Below are positions 26,566 to 35,242 of a stretch of 64,000 nucleotides of DNA, in pieces. Every line of letters begins with the position of its first letter. The stretch's first letter is position 1. The notes below the pieces were generated by a model. It was not told the DNA's origin and made no database searches. It saw nothing but the letters and a program-made list of their open reading frames with translations. The stretch is from UBA2377 sp964525935. Lineage in GTDB: Bacteria; Verrucomicrobiota; Verrucomicrobiia; Opitutales; Opitutaceae. The DNA lies in the NCBI GenBank assembly GCA_964525935.1, contig CAZGJZ010000002.1, forward strand, positions 1-64,000, read 5' to 3'. The position numbers and the translations under genes are program-made.

Positions 26566-27213
26566 ATGCATAACGCTACGTTTCAATTGCCGGTCTGGTT
26601 CGACCTTGGGGCCACGTTTGCCTTTGCGCTGACGGGAGCGCTTGCGGCGGTGAAGCGCGGCTACGACATCGTGGGGCTGGTTTCGCTCGCGATCGTGTCG
26701 GGCATCGGCGGCGGGTTGATCCGCGACGGGATTTTCCTGCAACAAGGCGACATCACGCCGCTGCTCACGAATCCGAACTACCTCTACGTGATCGGTGCGG
26801 CGGTGGCGACGAGCGTGGTGCTGGGCAATCGCGTGCGGCGGTTTCACCGGCTGATCGCGGTGGTGGATGCGGTGGGCCTCGGGGCGTATGCGTGCTTCGG
26901 CGTGCAAAAATCGCTGCAGGCCGGCCTGGGCGCGTCGGCGGCCGTGCTGGTGGGCGTGGTCAACGCGGTGGGCGGTGGCGTGCTGCGCGACCTGCTCACA
27001 CGGGAGGAGCCGCTCGTGTTCAAGCCGGGGCAGTTTTACGTGCTCACGGCGCTGGCGGGCGCGGTGACGTTTGTGTTTCTCACGGTGCAATTCGAGCTGG
27101 GCCCGACGCGCGCGGCGTGGGCGGCGATCGTGCTGACGTTTGTGTTCCGCGTGCTGACGATCCGGTTCAACTGGCGGTCGGAGGCCGTGTCATCGGTGAG
27201 CATGAAGCTGTAG
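26566..27213 (+). CDS. Trimeric intracellular cation channel (TRIC/UPF0126) family protein
   Basis: A 215-aa inner-membrane protein with about seven hydrophobic segments made of two similar halves: LGATFAFALTGALAAVKRGYDIVG and VVDAVGLGAYACFGVQKS, each followed by a Gly-rich motif (SGIGGGLIRD and NAVGGGVLRDLL). This duplicated pattern with paired GGGxxRD motifs is diagnostic of the UPF0126 (YicG/YadS-like) family, now grouped with TRIC channels. It probably conducts potassium or a small amino acid. It stands alone with no clear operon partner. Confidence 0.9.
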   Translation: MHNATFQLPVWFDLGATFAFALTGALAAVKRGYDIVGLVSLAIVSGIGGGLIRDGIFLQQGDITPLLTNPNYLYVIGAAVATSVVLGNRVRRFHRLIAVVDAVGLGAYACFGVQKSLQAGLGASAAVLVGVVNAVGGGVLRDLLTREEPLVFKPGQFYVLTALAGAVTFVFLTVQFELGPTRAAWAAIVLTFVFRVLTIRFNWRSEAVSSVSMKL

Positions 27214-27254
27214 GGCGATCAGTTTCCCATTATTTCAATACGCTGGAATATTTG

Positions 27255-27361
27255 GCCGCAAAAAGGCGCAAAAGGGTCGGACTTGTTGCTGGGCTCGAAC
27301 GCGCGTCTATAGACGCCTCGGACGCTTCTTTCGCGGGCGGACTTTTGCGCTTTTTTGCGGC
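27255..27361. repeat. Long inverted repeat, GCCGCAAAAARGCGCAAAAG arms
   Basis: Arms of 20 bases (27255-27274 and 27342-27361) pair with one mismatch. Between them is a perfect 14-bp palindrome, GCGTCTATAGACGC (27303-27316). The unit fills most of the space between the TRIC-type gene and the MuiA-like gene terminator. Confidence 0.7.
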
Positions 27362-27428
27362 TAATCCGGTTTGATCTCAGGGCGAAGTAAAGTGGCAGCG
27401 AGGGCGAACCTGAAGCTGTGAAATAAAA

Positions 27429-27450
27429 AGAGGCGGCCGAAGCCGCCTCT
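27429..27450 (-). terminator. Rho-independent terminator of the MuiA-like gene
   Basis: Nine-base arms (AGAGGCGGC and complement) with a CGAA/TTCG tetraloop; on the minus strand it is followed by a T-rich tract. It is 36 bp after the stop at 27486. Confidence 0.9.
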
Positions 27451-27485
27451 GAAGTGAGTGGATTGGGAAGCTTGTTGCGGGGCGC

Positions 27486-29144
27486 TTATTCCAGGCCGGT
27501 CACGTTGAGGTCGGCGGAATATTCGATGGAGAACTTGACGGTGAGCTCGCGCTTTTCGGCGGGCTTCAGATCGAGGGTCCACTTCAAGACGCCTTCGTCG
27601 GTCGGCTTGAGGTCCTTCACGTCGGGAGTGAGCTGCTTCACGATGATTTTCTCGTTGCGCGAGAGCGGGACCTGGTCGGCGACGATGACGCGCTCGGCGG
27701 TCTTCTTGTTGTTCTGGATCGTGATCAGATACTCGTAGGTGATGCGCTTGCTCTTGCTGGTGAAGCCGGTGTCCTCGGTGAACTTCTGGACGCGCTTGTG
27801 TTTCACGCTGATGCCTTCGTCGGCGCCGAGGGCGAGGTCGAATTTTTCGCCGGCCATCACGGTGCGGAGCTGGCTGGTGGCGACGAACGTGCCGTCGAGG
27901 AAGACATTCATCGCGCCGGCGAGCAGCGGGAATTCGGTGTTGTTGAAAACCTTCGAGGTGAGGAAGGCGGTCGTCTGCAGCTTCGGGACCGTCAGGTATT
28001 CGGGCTGAGCGTTGAGCTTGGCGGACGTGATCGGGACTTTCTGCGGCGAGTTGTCGCTCGGGACGCTGGCGGTGGTGGCGATCTTGAAGGAGGCGCTGGT
28101 GGCGCCGGCTTCGATGGTGGCGGTGGCAAGCTCGGCATCGTAGGCGTCGGCTCTGCCACCAGTTGCGATGTTGCTGGTGAGAGTCTGCATGTTGATTGCG
28201 CTCGGAGCAGCCGCTTCGGCGCGCATGGCCTTTTGCTGCCGGATCTCCCCCGCATACAAACGGGGTTCGAACACATCCAGGTTCCACGGTGAGATCTGCG
28301 GCGCGGCGCCGCCGAGGCCGGGGCGGGCGGTGGAGAGGGTGAGGGCGACGTCTTTCCAGTCTTCGCCGGTGCTTTGGCGGACGATGCCGAAATAGCCGAG
28401 ATTAACGATGCGTTCGCCGCTGAGGACGCGGGCGTCGTAGCTGGGCGACCAGCTTGCGCCGGGCAGCGTGTAGGAGAGGGAGACGTCGAGGCTGCCGGGC
28501 TGGGGGGCGGAGACGCGGACGGTCACGGTCTTGTAGCCGCGGCCACCGGCGCCGCGCAGTTCGTTGAGCTGGGCCTGCACGGTGTTGATCTTGTTCTGCA
28601 GCTCCTCGCGCTGTTCATCGAGCGCGGTGCGTTCGGTGGTGAGCTTGGTTTTCTGCTCGGTGAGGTAGGTGAGCGAGGTGGTGAACTGGCCGAGGTCGGG
28701 GCGGGGAACGTCCTTGGTGGGCGGCGCGAAGAGCGCGGCTTCCATGCGGTCGAGCATGGTGGTTTGGGCGGAGAGGACGTTGCCGCGGTCGTCGACGCTA
28801 CGGACCTGTTTGCCGAGGGCCTTGAGCTGGTCCTCGAGATCCTTCACGCGGGCGTTGGGGGTGAAATCGACGTAGGTTTGCTTCGCGCTGACATCGAGGA
28901 TGAGGGCCTGCGCGGTGCCGCGACCACTGACTTGGAGGGAGCGATCGTCGAGGGACTCGGGGAGATTGGCGAAGACGAGTTCGGTCGTGCCACCGGCGAG
29001 GTCGGTGGCGGCAGTGCGGGTGACGACGGCGCGGTCGGTGTAAACGGTGACGGCGCTGATGGCGGATTCGACGGGCTTGGGCGCGGCGGTCGCGAGGGTG
29101 GCGGCCAGGAGCGCGCCGAGGGCGAGGAGGAGATATTTCTTCAT
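27486..29144 (-). CDS. Mucoidy inhibitor MuiA-like protein (DUF4140/DUF4139)
   Basis: A 552-aa secreted or periplasmic protein with a clear signal peptide (cleavage near TATAAPKP). The N-terminal DUF4140 region (about 25-125; ISAVTVYTDRAVVTRTAATDLAGG) is followed by a coiled coil (about 150-200; TEQKTKLTTERTALDEQREEL) and the DUF4139 beta-rich domain (about 210-550; YTLPGASWSPSYDARV, YFGIVRQSTGEDWKDVALTLSTARP). The family is named after MuiA, implicated in mucoid phenotype; molecular function is unknown. Monocistronic, with its own terminator. Confidence 0.88.
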   Translation of the reverse strand: MKKYLLLALGALLAATLATAAPKPVESAISAVTVYTDRAVVTRTAATDLAGGTTELVFANLPESLDDRSLQVSGRGTAQALILDVSAKQTYVDFTPNARVKDLEDQLKALGKQVRSVDDRGNVLSAQTTMLDRMEAALFAPPTKDVPRPDLGQFTTSLTYLTEQKTKLTTERTALDEQREELQNKINTVQAQLNELRGAGGRGYKTVTVRVSAPQPGSLDVSLSYTLPGASWSPSYDARVLSGERIVNLGYFGIVRQSTGEDWKDVALTLSTARPGLGGAAPQISPWNLDVFEPRLYAGEIRQQKAMRAEAAAPSAINMQTLTSNIATGGRADAYDAELATATIEAGATSASFKIATTASVPSDNSPQKVPITSAKLNAQPEYLTVPKLQTTAFLTSKVFNNTEFPLLAGAMNVFLDGTFVATSQLRTVMAGEKFDLALGADEGISVKHKRVQKFTEDTGFTSKSKRITYEYLITIQNNKKTAERVIVADQVPLSRNEKIIVKQLTPDVKDLKPTDEGVLKWTLDLKPAEKRELTVKFSIEYSADLNVTGLE

Positions 29145-29227
29145 GGGAACAGAGTGAACGGAGTTGGATGGGTGCTGGGGGTAAACGTTCCCAGTTAAGA
29201 AATATTAGGGAAGTGGGCCGAAAATAG

Positions 29228-29343
29228 GGCCACGGAGACGCGGAGGCACGGAGAAAAACCAGCAACCCATGCTCAAAGCATGTGCGGGCTTTGAGTGAAT
29301 CAAGCTGCGCAACCTAGCTCTGTGGCTCCGCGTCTCCGCGGCC
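29228..29343. repeat. Inverted repeat of the CGGAG family
   Basis: Arms 29228-29253 and 29318-29343 pair over 26 positions with three mismatches; the left arm contains CCACGGAGACGCGGAGGCAC. The 64-base spacer shows nothing recognisable. It lies between the sialate esterase stop and the MuiA-like start. Confidence 0.7.
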
Positions 29344-29363
29344 AATCGGTCGGGCTGAATTCT

Positions 29364-30872
29364 TTACCAACTGTCGCTGCGGAACGGGGAGGCGGGGAGA
29401 CCGGAACCGTTGTAGAGATTGGCGTCGGGGGAGTTGGACCAGGCGTAGCGGACGGCGACGGGTTCCTTCACCTCGGGGGCGGAGACGAGGAGGGTTTCGC
29501 CGGCGATGCTGGCGGTGGCGGCATAAAACCGGCGGTCGGCGCCGGCGATTTCGAGGGACTGCAGGGGTTTGCGGTCGGCGATGAGGCCGCTGCCGGCGTG
29601 GGTGAAGCGCACGCGGAGGGCGGCGCCTTCGCGCGTGGCGCTGGCGAAGACGGGGCCGCTCCAATCAACATGGATGCCGTAAACCTGGGCCTTGGCGAGG
29701 AGGGCGAGGCGGCGGCCGACTTCCTGTTTGTTGGTCGGATGGATGTCCTTGGGGTCGCCGATGTCGATGATCACGGCCTGGCCGGTGTTGGGCAGGGCGA
29801 GGGCCTTGGCCTGCGTCTCGCGGAGGTAGGCCCAGCCGCGCTGGGTGTCATCGCCGGGTTGAACGAAGTTGGCGAGTTGCACGAAAAAGAAAGGGAAGTC
29901 GCCCTGGTTCCACTGCCCGCGCCAGGCGCGGATCATGGCGGGAAAAATCTCGGCGTATTCAGCGGGGCGCGCCCAGTTGGACTCGCCCTGATACCAAATG
30001 GCACCGCGCAGCGCGTAGGGTTGGAGCGGGGCGATCATGCCGTTGAAGAGGCAGGCGGGACCGTAGGGCGTGCCGGGGCCGACGGGGGCGACGGGCCAGC
30101 GCAGGGGATTTTTGGTCTTGGTGGCCTTGGCGTGGGCCTCGGCTTCCTTCCACGCGGCCATTTCGGCGGGATGGTTGGCGGTGCGCTCGGCGAAGTTGGC
30201 GAGGCCCTCCTGCCAGCGCGCGTCGATCGCGGTCCACGCGGTCGTGGACTGGAGCGTGACGGTGTCGGTCCACGCCTCGACGGCGGTGCCGCCCCAGGTG
30301 CTGTTGACGATGCCGACGGGCACGCCGAGTTTGCGGTGGAGGTCGCGGGCAAAGAAATACGCGACACCGCTGAAGGTGCCGACGGTGGCGGGCGAACAGA
30401 TTTTCCAATCGCCGACGACGGTGTCGGCGGGCTGCTGGGCGGAGGTGTTACGCGCGTCGAACTGGCGGATGAGCGGGAAGTTGGCGGCGGCGATTTCGCG
30501 TTCGGCGTCGGCGGACTTGGCGACGGGCCATTCCATGTTGGACTGGCCGGAGGCGAGCCAGACTTCACCGACGAGCAGGTCGCGGAGCGTGAGGGTATTT
30601 TTGCCGGTGACGGTGAGTTCCTGCGGCACGGCGGACGCGGGCACGGGTTCGAGGTAAACGATCCAGCGACCGTCGGTGCCGGCGGTGGCGCTGATCTGCT
30701 GGCCTTGGAAGGCGACGGTCACGCGCTCGCCGGGCTCGGCACGGCCCCAGACGGGGAGGGGTTTGTCGCGCTGCAGGACGGCATGGTCCTGGAAGAGCGG
30801 GGCGAGCGTGACGTCGGCGAGGGCGGACGTGGCGAGGAGGGCGAGCGTGAGGGCGATGAGAATGGGACGCAT
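29364..30872 (-). CDS. Sialate O-acetylesterase-like protein (SGNH/SASA)
   Basis: A 502-aa secreted esterase with a signal peptide (MRPILIALTLALLATSALA). Motif LASGQSNMEWP (about residues 106-116) has the nucleophile Ser, and DIHPTNKQEVGRRLA supplies the catalytic Asp-x-x-His. NSTWGGTAVEAW and IWYQGESN are further block motifs of the SASA family, which removes acetyl groups from sialic acid or plant glycans. It ends with a C-terminal beta-domain. The 5' leader carries a degenerate 9-bp tandem repeat that runs into the start codon. Confidence 0.88.
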   Translation of the reverse strand: MRPILIALTLALLATSALADVTLAPLFQDHAVLQRDKPLPVWGRAEPGERVTVAFQGQQISATAGTDGRWIVYLEPVPASAVPQELTVTGKNTLTLRDLLVGEVWLASGQSNMEWPVAKSADAEREIAAANFPLIRQFDARNTSAQQPADTVVGDWKICSPATVGTFSGVAYFFARDLHRKLGVPVGIVNSTWGGTAVEAWTDTVTLQSTTAWTAIDARWQEGLANFAERTANHPAEMAAWKEAEAHAKATKTKNPLRWPVAPVGPGTPYGPACLFNGMIAPLQPYALRGAIWYQGESNWARPAEYAEIFPAMIRAWRGQWNQGDFPFFFVQLANFVQPGDDTQRGWAYLRETQAKALALPNTGQAVIIDIGDPKDIHPTNKQEVGRRLALLAKAQVYGIHVDWSGPVFASATREGAALRVRFTHAGSGLIADRKPLQSLEIAGADRRFYAATASIAGETLLVSAPEVKEPVAVRYAWSNSPDANLYNGSGLPASPFRSDSW

Positions 30873-30952
30873 GGGACTGATGGGACGTATGGGGTGAAAG
30901 GGAGATAGGACTTATAGGTCGTATAGGACCTCTAGGTCTTATGGAAAGACGC
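30862..30952. repeat. Degenerate 9-bp tandem repeats around the esterase start
   Basis: Successive units ATGGGACGC, ATGGGACTG, ATGGGACGT are followed by ATAGGACTT, ATAGGTCGT, ATAGGACCT, CTAGGTCTT; the consensus is about ATRGGACNT. The array covers the whole gap between the sialate esterase and uvrC and includes the esterase start codon (minus strand, 30870-30872). Confidence 0.7.
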
Positions 30953-30954
30953 GA

Positions 30955-32460
30955 CTACGGCAGCTCTGAGATCGTGGTTGATGGTTCGGTATCGGGCGCG
31001 TGCAGGTAGGCGTGCAACTCGGCGGCGAGGCGGGGGCCGATGCCGTCGACGGCCTGGAGTTTTTCGGGCGTCGCGGTCCGGAGGCGCTCGATGCTGCCGA
31101 AGTGCGCGAGCAGCGCGGCGCGGCGCACGGGGCCGAGGCCGGCGAAATCGTCGAGGACGGACTCGCGCAGGCGCTTGGAGCGGAGGTCGGCGTTGTAGGT
31201 GTTGGCGAAACGGTGCGCCTCGTCGCGCATGCGCTGCAGGAGATTCAGGCCGGGGTGGCTGATGGGGAGGTTGAGTGGCGCGCGCTGGTCGGGGAAGATG
31301 ATCGTCTCGTGTTTCTTCGCGAGGCCGATGAGCGCGGGCGGCTCGACGCCGATGGCGACGAAGGCCTTGAGCGCGGCGGCGATCTGCCCGCGGCCGCCGT
31401 CAATGACGACCAGGTCGGGGAGGAGTTTGCCCTCGTCGGCGAGGCGGCGGTAGCGGCGGCCGACGACTTCCTCCATCGCCTTGAAATCGTCGTTGCCGAT
31501 GAAGCTCTTGATCTGGAAGCGGCGGTAGTGGTCCTTGTCGGGGCGGCCGTCGGTGAAGTGCACCATCGAGGCGACGACGTAGGTGCCGGAGATGTGGGAG
31601 ATGTCGAAGCACTCCATGTGCATCGGCGGGGCGCTGAGGCTGAGCGCGGCCTGAAGCGAATCGAGCGCCTCGCGATCGGGGCGGAGGAGCTGCGGGTGGT
31701 CGCGCTCGAACTTGCGCGTGCGGGCGAGCGTGCCTTCGAGGGCGACGATGAGGTCGCGCAACTCGGCGGCTTTTTCGTAGGCCTGGCGCGCGGCGGCGGC
31801 GGTCATCTCGGCGCGGAGCGACTCGAGCCACTCGCGGGACTTGCCGTCGAGGAAGGCGCAGGCGGCGTCGACGCGCTGGCGGTAGTCGGCGACGGTGACG
31901 ATGTTGCCCTGCGCGTAGAGTTCCTGACGCAGGTCGTCGTAGAGCTGCCACGTGCCGTCGGGGAGTTTCTTCGGCGTGGCGTCGCCGAGGAGAATGCCAA
32001 ACTGGCGACGCATCTGCGTGAGGGTTTTGCGCAGGAGGCCGGAGTGGGCGAAGGGGCCGAAGTAGCGCGAGCGGGTGTCCTTGCGGATGCGCGTGAGAGC
32101 GAAGCGCGGGAGCTCGGGCGCGAGGTCGACGCGGACGAGGAGGAAGCGCTTGTCGTCGGTGAAGTCGGTGTTGTAGCGCGGGCGCCACTGCTTGATGAGC
32201 TTGCCCTCGAGGAGGAGCGCCTCCGGCTCGGATTTGACCTCAATGGTGTCGAGATCGACGATCATCTCGATGAGCGCGCGGATCTTGGGCTGCGAAATGG
32301 TGCGGGCGCGGCCCTGTTGGAAATAGGAGGAGACGCGCTTGCGCAGGCTGTTGGCCTTGCCGACGTAAATGATGCGGCCGAGGCGGTCCTTCATCAGGTA
32401 GACGCCGGGCTTGTCGGGGAGGGCGCGCACCTTGGCCTTGAGGTTGTCGGTGGTGCTCAT
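30955..32460 (-). CDS. uvrC: UvrABC system protein C
   Basis: Makes the dual incisions in nucleotide excision repair. The 501-aa protein has a GIY-YIG domain (PGVYLMKDRLGRIIYVGKANSLRKRVSSYF, residues 18-47; Glu85), a UVR domain (about 210-250), an RNase H-like nuclease domain with MECFDISHISGTYV, LVVIDGGRGQ and RDEAHRFANTYN, and C-terminal HhH motifs (VDGIGPRLAAELH). It is about 90-110 residues shorter than E. coli or B. subtilis UvrC. The region after FGPF (residues 134-137) lacks the four cysteines that bind a [4Fe-4S] cluster in E. coli UvrC; the only Cys nearby is Cys201. All nuclease residues appear intact. Confidence 0.95.
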   Translation of the reverse strand: MSTTDNLKAKVRALPDKPGVYLMKDRLGRIIYVGKANSLRKRVSSYFQQGRARTISQPKIRALIEMIVDLDTIEVKSEPEALLLEGKLIKQWRPRYNTDFTDDKRFLLVRVDLAPELPRFALTRIRKDTRSRYFGPFAHSGLLRKTLTQMRRQFGILLGDATPKKLPDGTWQLYDDLRQELYAQGNIVTVADYRQRVDAACAFLDGKSREWLESLRAEMTAAAARQAYEKAAELRDLIVALEGTLARTRKFERDHPQLLRPDREALDSLQAALSLSAPPMHMECFDISHISGTYVVASMVHFTDGRPDKDHYRRFQIKSFIGNDDFKAMEEVVGRRYRRLADEGKLLPDLVVIDGGRGQIAAALKAFVAIGVEPPALIGLAKKHETIIFPDQRAPLNLPISHPGLNLLQRMRDEAHRFANTYNADLRSKRLRESVLDDFAGLGPVRRAALLAHFGSIERLRTATPEKLQAVDGIGPRLAAELHAYLHAPDTEPSTTISELP

Positions 32461-32498
32461 GGCCCGGCTCCTTTGAAGCTACGCCGGGCTCGTCCCTG

Positions 32499-32525
32499 GC
32501 CTCCGGCCGAGGGGAGGCCGGTTTT
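32499..32525. other. GC hairpin in the uvrC/cinA divergent region
   Basis: GGCCTCC (32499-32505) can pair with GGAGGCC (32513-32519); an alternative CCGGCC/GGCCGG pairing is followed by TTTT. It may be a leader structure for cinA. Weak evidence. Confidence 0.3.
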
Positions 32526-32588
32526 GGTGGGTTGAAATGTCGCCGCTGGCATTTTGCCAAAATCGGCCTAATTGTGATTCCCGCAAGT

Positions 32589-33917
32589 ATGGTTTCATCC
32601 AGTTCACCACAACCCGGCGCCCCGCGCCTGACCAAACGCTACGAACTTCTCACGCTCGGCGACGAGCTGCTGCTCGGGCTGACGGCCAACGGCCACCTGA
32701 CCTTCATCGGCGCGCAACTGGGCCGGCGGGGCGTGCTGCTCGCCCGCAACGTCACCATCACCGACGAGGCCGACGACATCGCGCGGCAGTTCCGCGAGAG
32801 CTGGGCGCAGGCCGACGTAATCATCACGACCGGCGGGCTCGGGCCGACCTGCGACGACCGCACCCGCGAAGTGATCGCCGAGGTGTTGGGGCAGAAGCTG
32901 GTGTTCGATCCGGCGATCGAGGCGGCGATTTTGGACCGCTTTAATAAATTCGGCCGGAAGATGACGCCGAACAACCTCAAGCAGGCCTACCGTTTCGAGC
33001 GCGCCGAAGTGATTCCCAACGCCAACGGCACCGCGCCGGGCCTCTGGGTCGAGCAGGATGGCAAGGTGCTTTGCATGCTGCCCGGGCCGCCGAATGAGCT
33101 GCAGCCGATGTTTACCGAACAGGTGCTGCCGCGACTGGCGAAGCTCGGGCTCATCCTCGACCGCGAGGCCTACGTGCAGATCCGCAGTGCGGGCATCGGC
33201 GAATCGGCGCTGGAGATGAAGCTCCAGCCGGTCTTCGACCGCCATGGCGAGGCGCTGAGCATCGCGTTCTGTGCGCACCAGGGACAGGTGGACTGCCGGT
33301 TGAGTTCGCCGAGCGGCAAGCTCTCCTTCGCCCAGCTCGACGAGGTGGCCGCCGAGTGCGCGCGGCTGCTCGGGGAAGATTTCATGTGCTACGGCTACGA
33401 CCCGCTCGCCAAGGTCTGCGCCGACCTGCTGCGCGCGCAGGATAAAAAAATGGCGGTGGCGGAGACGGCGACCGGCGGGTTGCTGGCCAACGCGTTCACC
33501 GACATCTGCGGGGCATCGAAGTTTTTTGCCGGCGGCGTGGTCTGTTATTCAAACGACGCGAAGATGACGCTGCTGGATTGTCCTGAGTGTCTGATCTCGC
33601 AGCACGGCGCCGCCAGCGCGGAGTGCGCGGTGGCGATGGCGACCGGCGCGGCGGAGCGGTTGGGCGCGGATTACGCGATGGCGGTGACGGGTTTTGCCGG
33701 ACCGTGTGGCGGACCGAATGAAAACCCGGTCGGCACGATCTTCATCGCGTTGCATGCGCCCCATGGCGTGTGGGCGAAGAAACTCAGCTATCCCGGCCCG
33801 CGCGCCACGGTGAAAGTGCGGACGGTCAACGCCGCGCTCGACTGGCTGCGCCGCGAACTCGTGCGCGCCGGCGGCGGCGTCAGCACGCCCACGCGCCGCA
33901 CCTCGGCGATGCAGTAA
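32589..33917 (+). CDS. cinA: CinA-family protein (nicotinamide-nucleotide amidohydrolase)
   Basis: A 442-aa two-domain protein. The N-terminal MoCF/COG1058 domain (YELLTLGDELLLGLTANGH, IITTGGLGPTCDD) has pyrophosphatase-type activity in relatives; the C-terminal CinA domain (about 290-430; AVAETATGGLLANAFTDICGASKFFAGGVVCYS) deamidates nicotinamide mononucleotide for pyridine nucleotide recycling. Length is normal for the family. An in-frame start 19 codons upstream is possible but lacks support; ATG 32589 is chosen. It is divergent from uvrC. A short hairpin after the stop looks like a terminator. Confidence 0.92.
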   Translation: MVSSSSPQPGAPRLTKRYELLTLGDELLLGLTANGHLTFIGAQLGRRGVLLARNVTITDEADDIARQFRESWAQADVIITTGGLGPTCDDRTREVIAEVLGQKLVFDPAIEAAILDRFNKFGRKMTPNNLKQAYRFERAEVIPNANGTAPGLWVEQDGKVLCMLPGPPNELQPMFTEQVLPRLAKLGLILDREAYVQIRSAGIGESALEMKLQPVFDRHGEALSIAFCAHQGQVDCRLSSPSGKLSFAQLDEVAAECARLLGEDFMCYGYDPLAKVCADLLRAQDKKMAVAETATGGLLANAFTDICGASKFFAGGVVCYSNDAKMTLLDCPECLISQHGAASAECAVAMATGAAERLGADYAMAVTGFAGPCGGPNENPVGTIFIALHAPHGVWAKKLSYPGPRATVKVRTVNAALDWLRRELVRAGGGVSTPTRRTSAMQ

Positions 33918-33919
33918 AG

Positions 33920-33950
33920 GCAGGGCGCGGTCTCTGACCTGCCCTGCTTT
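33920..33950 (+). terminator. Probable terminator of cinA
   Basis: GCAGGGC (33920-33926) pairs with GCCCTGC (33941-33947), followed by TTT. The loop is 14 bases, so it is of moderate strength. Confidence 0.5.
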
Positions 33951-33962
33951 GCGTGGCATTTT

Positions 33963-33988
33963 CTACAATTAGGAGTTTGGCTCGGTTG
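33963..33988 (+). promoter_or_regulatory. Conserved CTAC-N3-TAGG-N10-TTG element, copy 2
   Basis: CTACAATTAGGA, ten bases, GTTG, then C. It lies 63 bp before the FAD oxidoreductase start. The 12-base core is identical to that at 36355, and the downstream GCTC(G/C)GTTGC block is also shared at the same distance. Confidence 0.55.
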
Positions 33989-34025
33989 CTGGGCCGCGGC
34001 GATTGCGGTCAGCTTTTTACCCCAA

Positions 34026-35210
34026 ATGAAAAACTCTTCCCTCTCCCCGACCCAGACGGCGGATGTGGTGGTGATCGGCGCCGGCGTGCACGGGGCCTCG
34101 ACGGCGTTTCACCTGGCCAAGGCCGGGGCGGGGCGCGTCGTCGTGGTGGACAAATCCGGTGTCGCGTCGGGACCCACCGCGAAGAGCGGTGCGATGATGC
34201 GGCCGATTTTTGTCGAGGCGCCTTATATCCAGCTCGTCATGCAGGCGACCGAGATGATGGAGCATTGGGACGATGTCGTCGGCGGCGACCCGGGTTTTGT
34301 GGAGCGCGGTTTCCTGCGCTTTACGCGGAATTTTACCGAGGCCGATCTCGGAGGAAATCTGGAGCTGATGACGAAGCTCGGCGTGAAGTTTGATATTCTC
34401 AGCACCGACGACTTGCGGGCCCGCGTGCCGGATGCGGAGTTCCGCGGCGACGAGCAAGGGTTGTGGATTCCGCGGGCGGGTTATGCGGACCCGGTGCGCA
34501 CGACGCGCACGCTGGCGCGGGCGGCGGAGCGGCTGGGTGTTAAAATTCTCGAAGGCGTGCAAGTCACCGCGATCCACGCGAGCGGCGGCCGCGTCGAAGG
34601 CGTGCAGACGGACCAAGGTCTGATCCAGACGCGCACGGTGGTGAACTGCGCGGGTCCGTGGTCGGCGCGGCTCGCGGCCGGCATCGGCGTGCAACTGCCA
34701 ATCGAAACGCACCGCGGCGGCACGAGCTTGTTTCAACGGCCGGAGTCGATCCCGGTGGGCAGCCCGATTTTGTCCGATGGCGTGAACCAGGTTTATTTCC
34801 GCGAGGTGAGCGACCACGTGCTGCGCGCGGCGCATTTCGGCTGGACGAATCATCCGGTCGATCCCGACCACTACGACGAGACGGTGACGACCGACCAGCT
34901 GAAATCGGTGCGCGATGATTTGAAAAACCGTTTCCGCTCGATGCAGCGCAGCGTGTATGCGGGCGGATTTTCCGCGATCTACGACATGACGCCCGATGCG
35001 CATCCGATCATCGGCAACATCGGCGGAGTCGGCGGCTTTTGGTGCAACTGCGGCTGGAGCGGCAACGGCTTTGCCAGCGCGGCGGCGGTGGGCGGGCACA
35101 TTGCGGCGCGCATCGCGGGCCGGAGCACCGACGTGGATCTCGGCATGTTTGCGTGGCCGCGTCCGCCCGAGACCAAGATGCGTCCGGACGGAAACTGGAT
35201 CCGGCGCTGA
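34026..35210 (+). CDS. FAD-dependent oxidoreductase (DAO family)
   Basis: A 394-aa flavoenzyme of the D-amino acid/sarcosine/glycine oxidase superfamily. It has the dinucleotide-binding motif VVVIGAGVHGASTAFHLAKAGAGRVVVVDK at the N-terminus, the substrate domain in the middle, and the C-terminal FAD block DAHPIIGNIGGVGGFWCNCGWSGNGFASAAAVG. It would oxidise a secondary or primary amine to an imine. No partner subunits lie nearby. The upstream element at 33963 suggests shared control with the TonB receptor genes. Confidence 0.88.
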   Translation: MKNSSLSPTQTADVVVIGAGVHGASTAFHLAKAGAGRVVVVDKSGVASGPTAKSGAMMRPIFVEAPYIQLVMQATEMMEHWDDVVGGDPGFVERGFLRFTRNFTEADLGGNLELMTKLGVKFDILSTDDLRARVPDAEFRGDEQGLWIPRAGYADPVRTTRTLARAAERLGVKILEGVQVTAIHASGGRVEGVQTDQGLIQTRTVVNCAGPWSARLAAGIGVQLPIETHRGGTSLFQRPESIPVGSPILSDGVNQVYFREVSDHVLRAAHFGWTNHPVDPDHYDETVTTDQLKSVRDDLKNRFRSMQRSVYAGGFSAIYDMTPDAHPIIGNIGGVGGFWCNCGWSGNGFASAAAVGGHIAARIAGRSTDVDLGMFAWPRPPETKMRPDGNWIRR

Positions 35211-35242
35211 GCGCGGAGGCAGGAGTGGCCTGACCGGCGCGT

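Noticed and set aside
29145..29220. LacI-type operator GGGTAAACGTTCCC before the MuiA-like gene
   Set aside because: On inspection the two halves are not symmetric about the centre; only the AACGTT core is palindromic.
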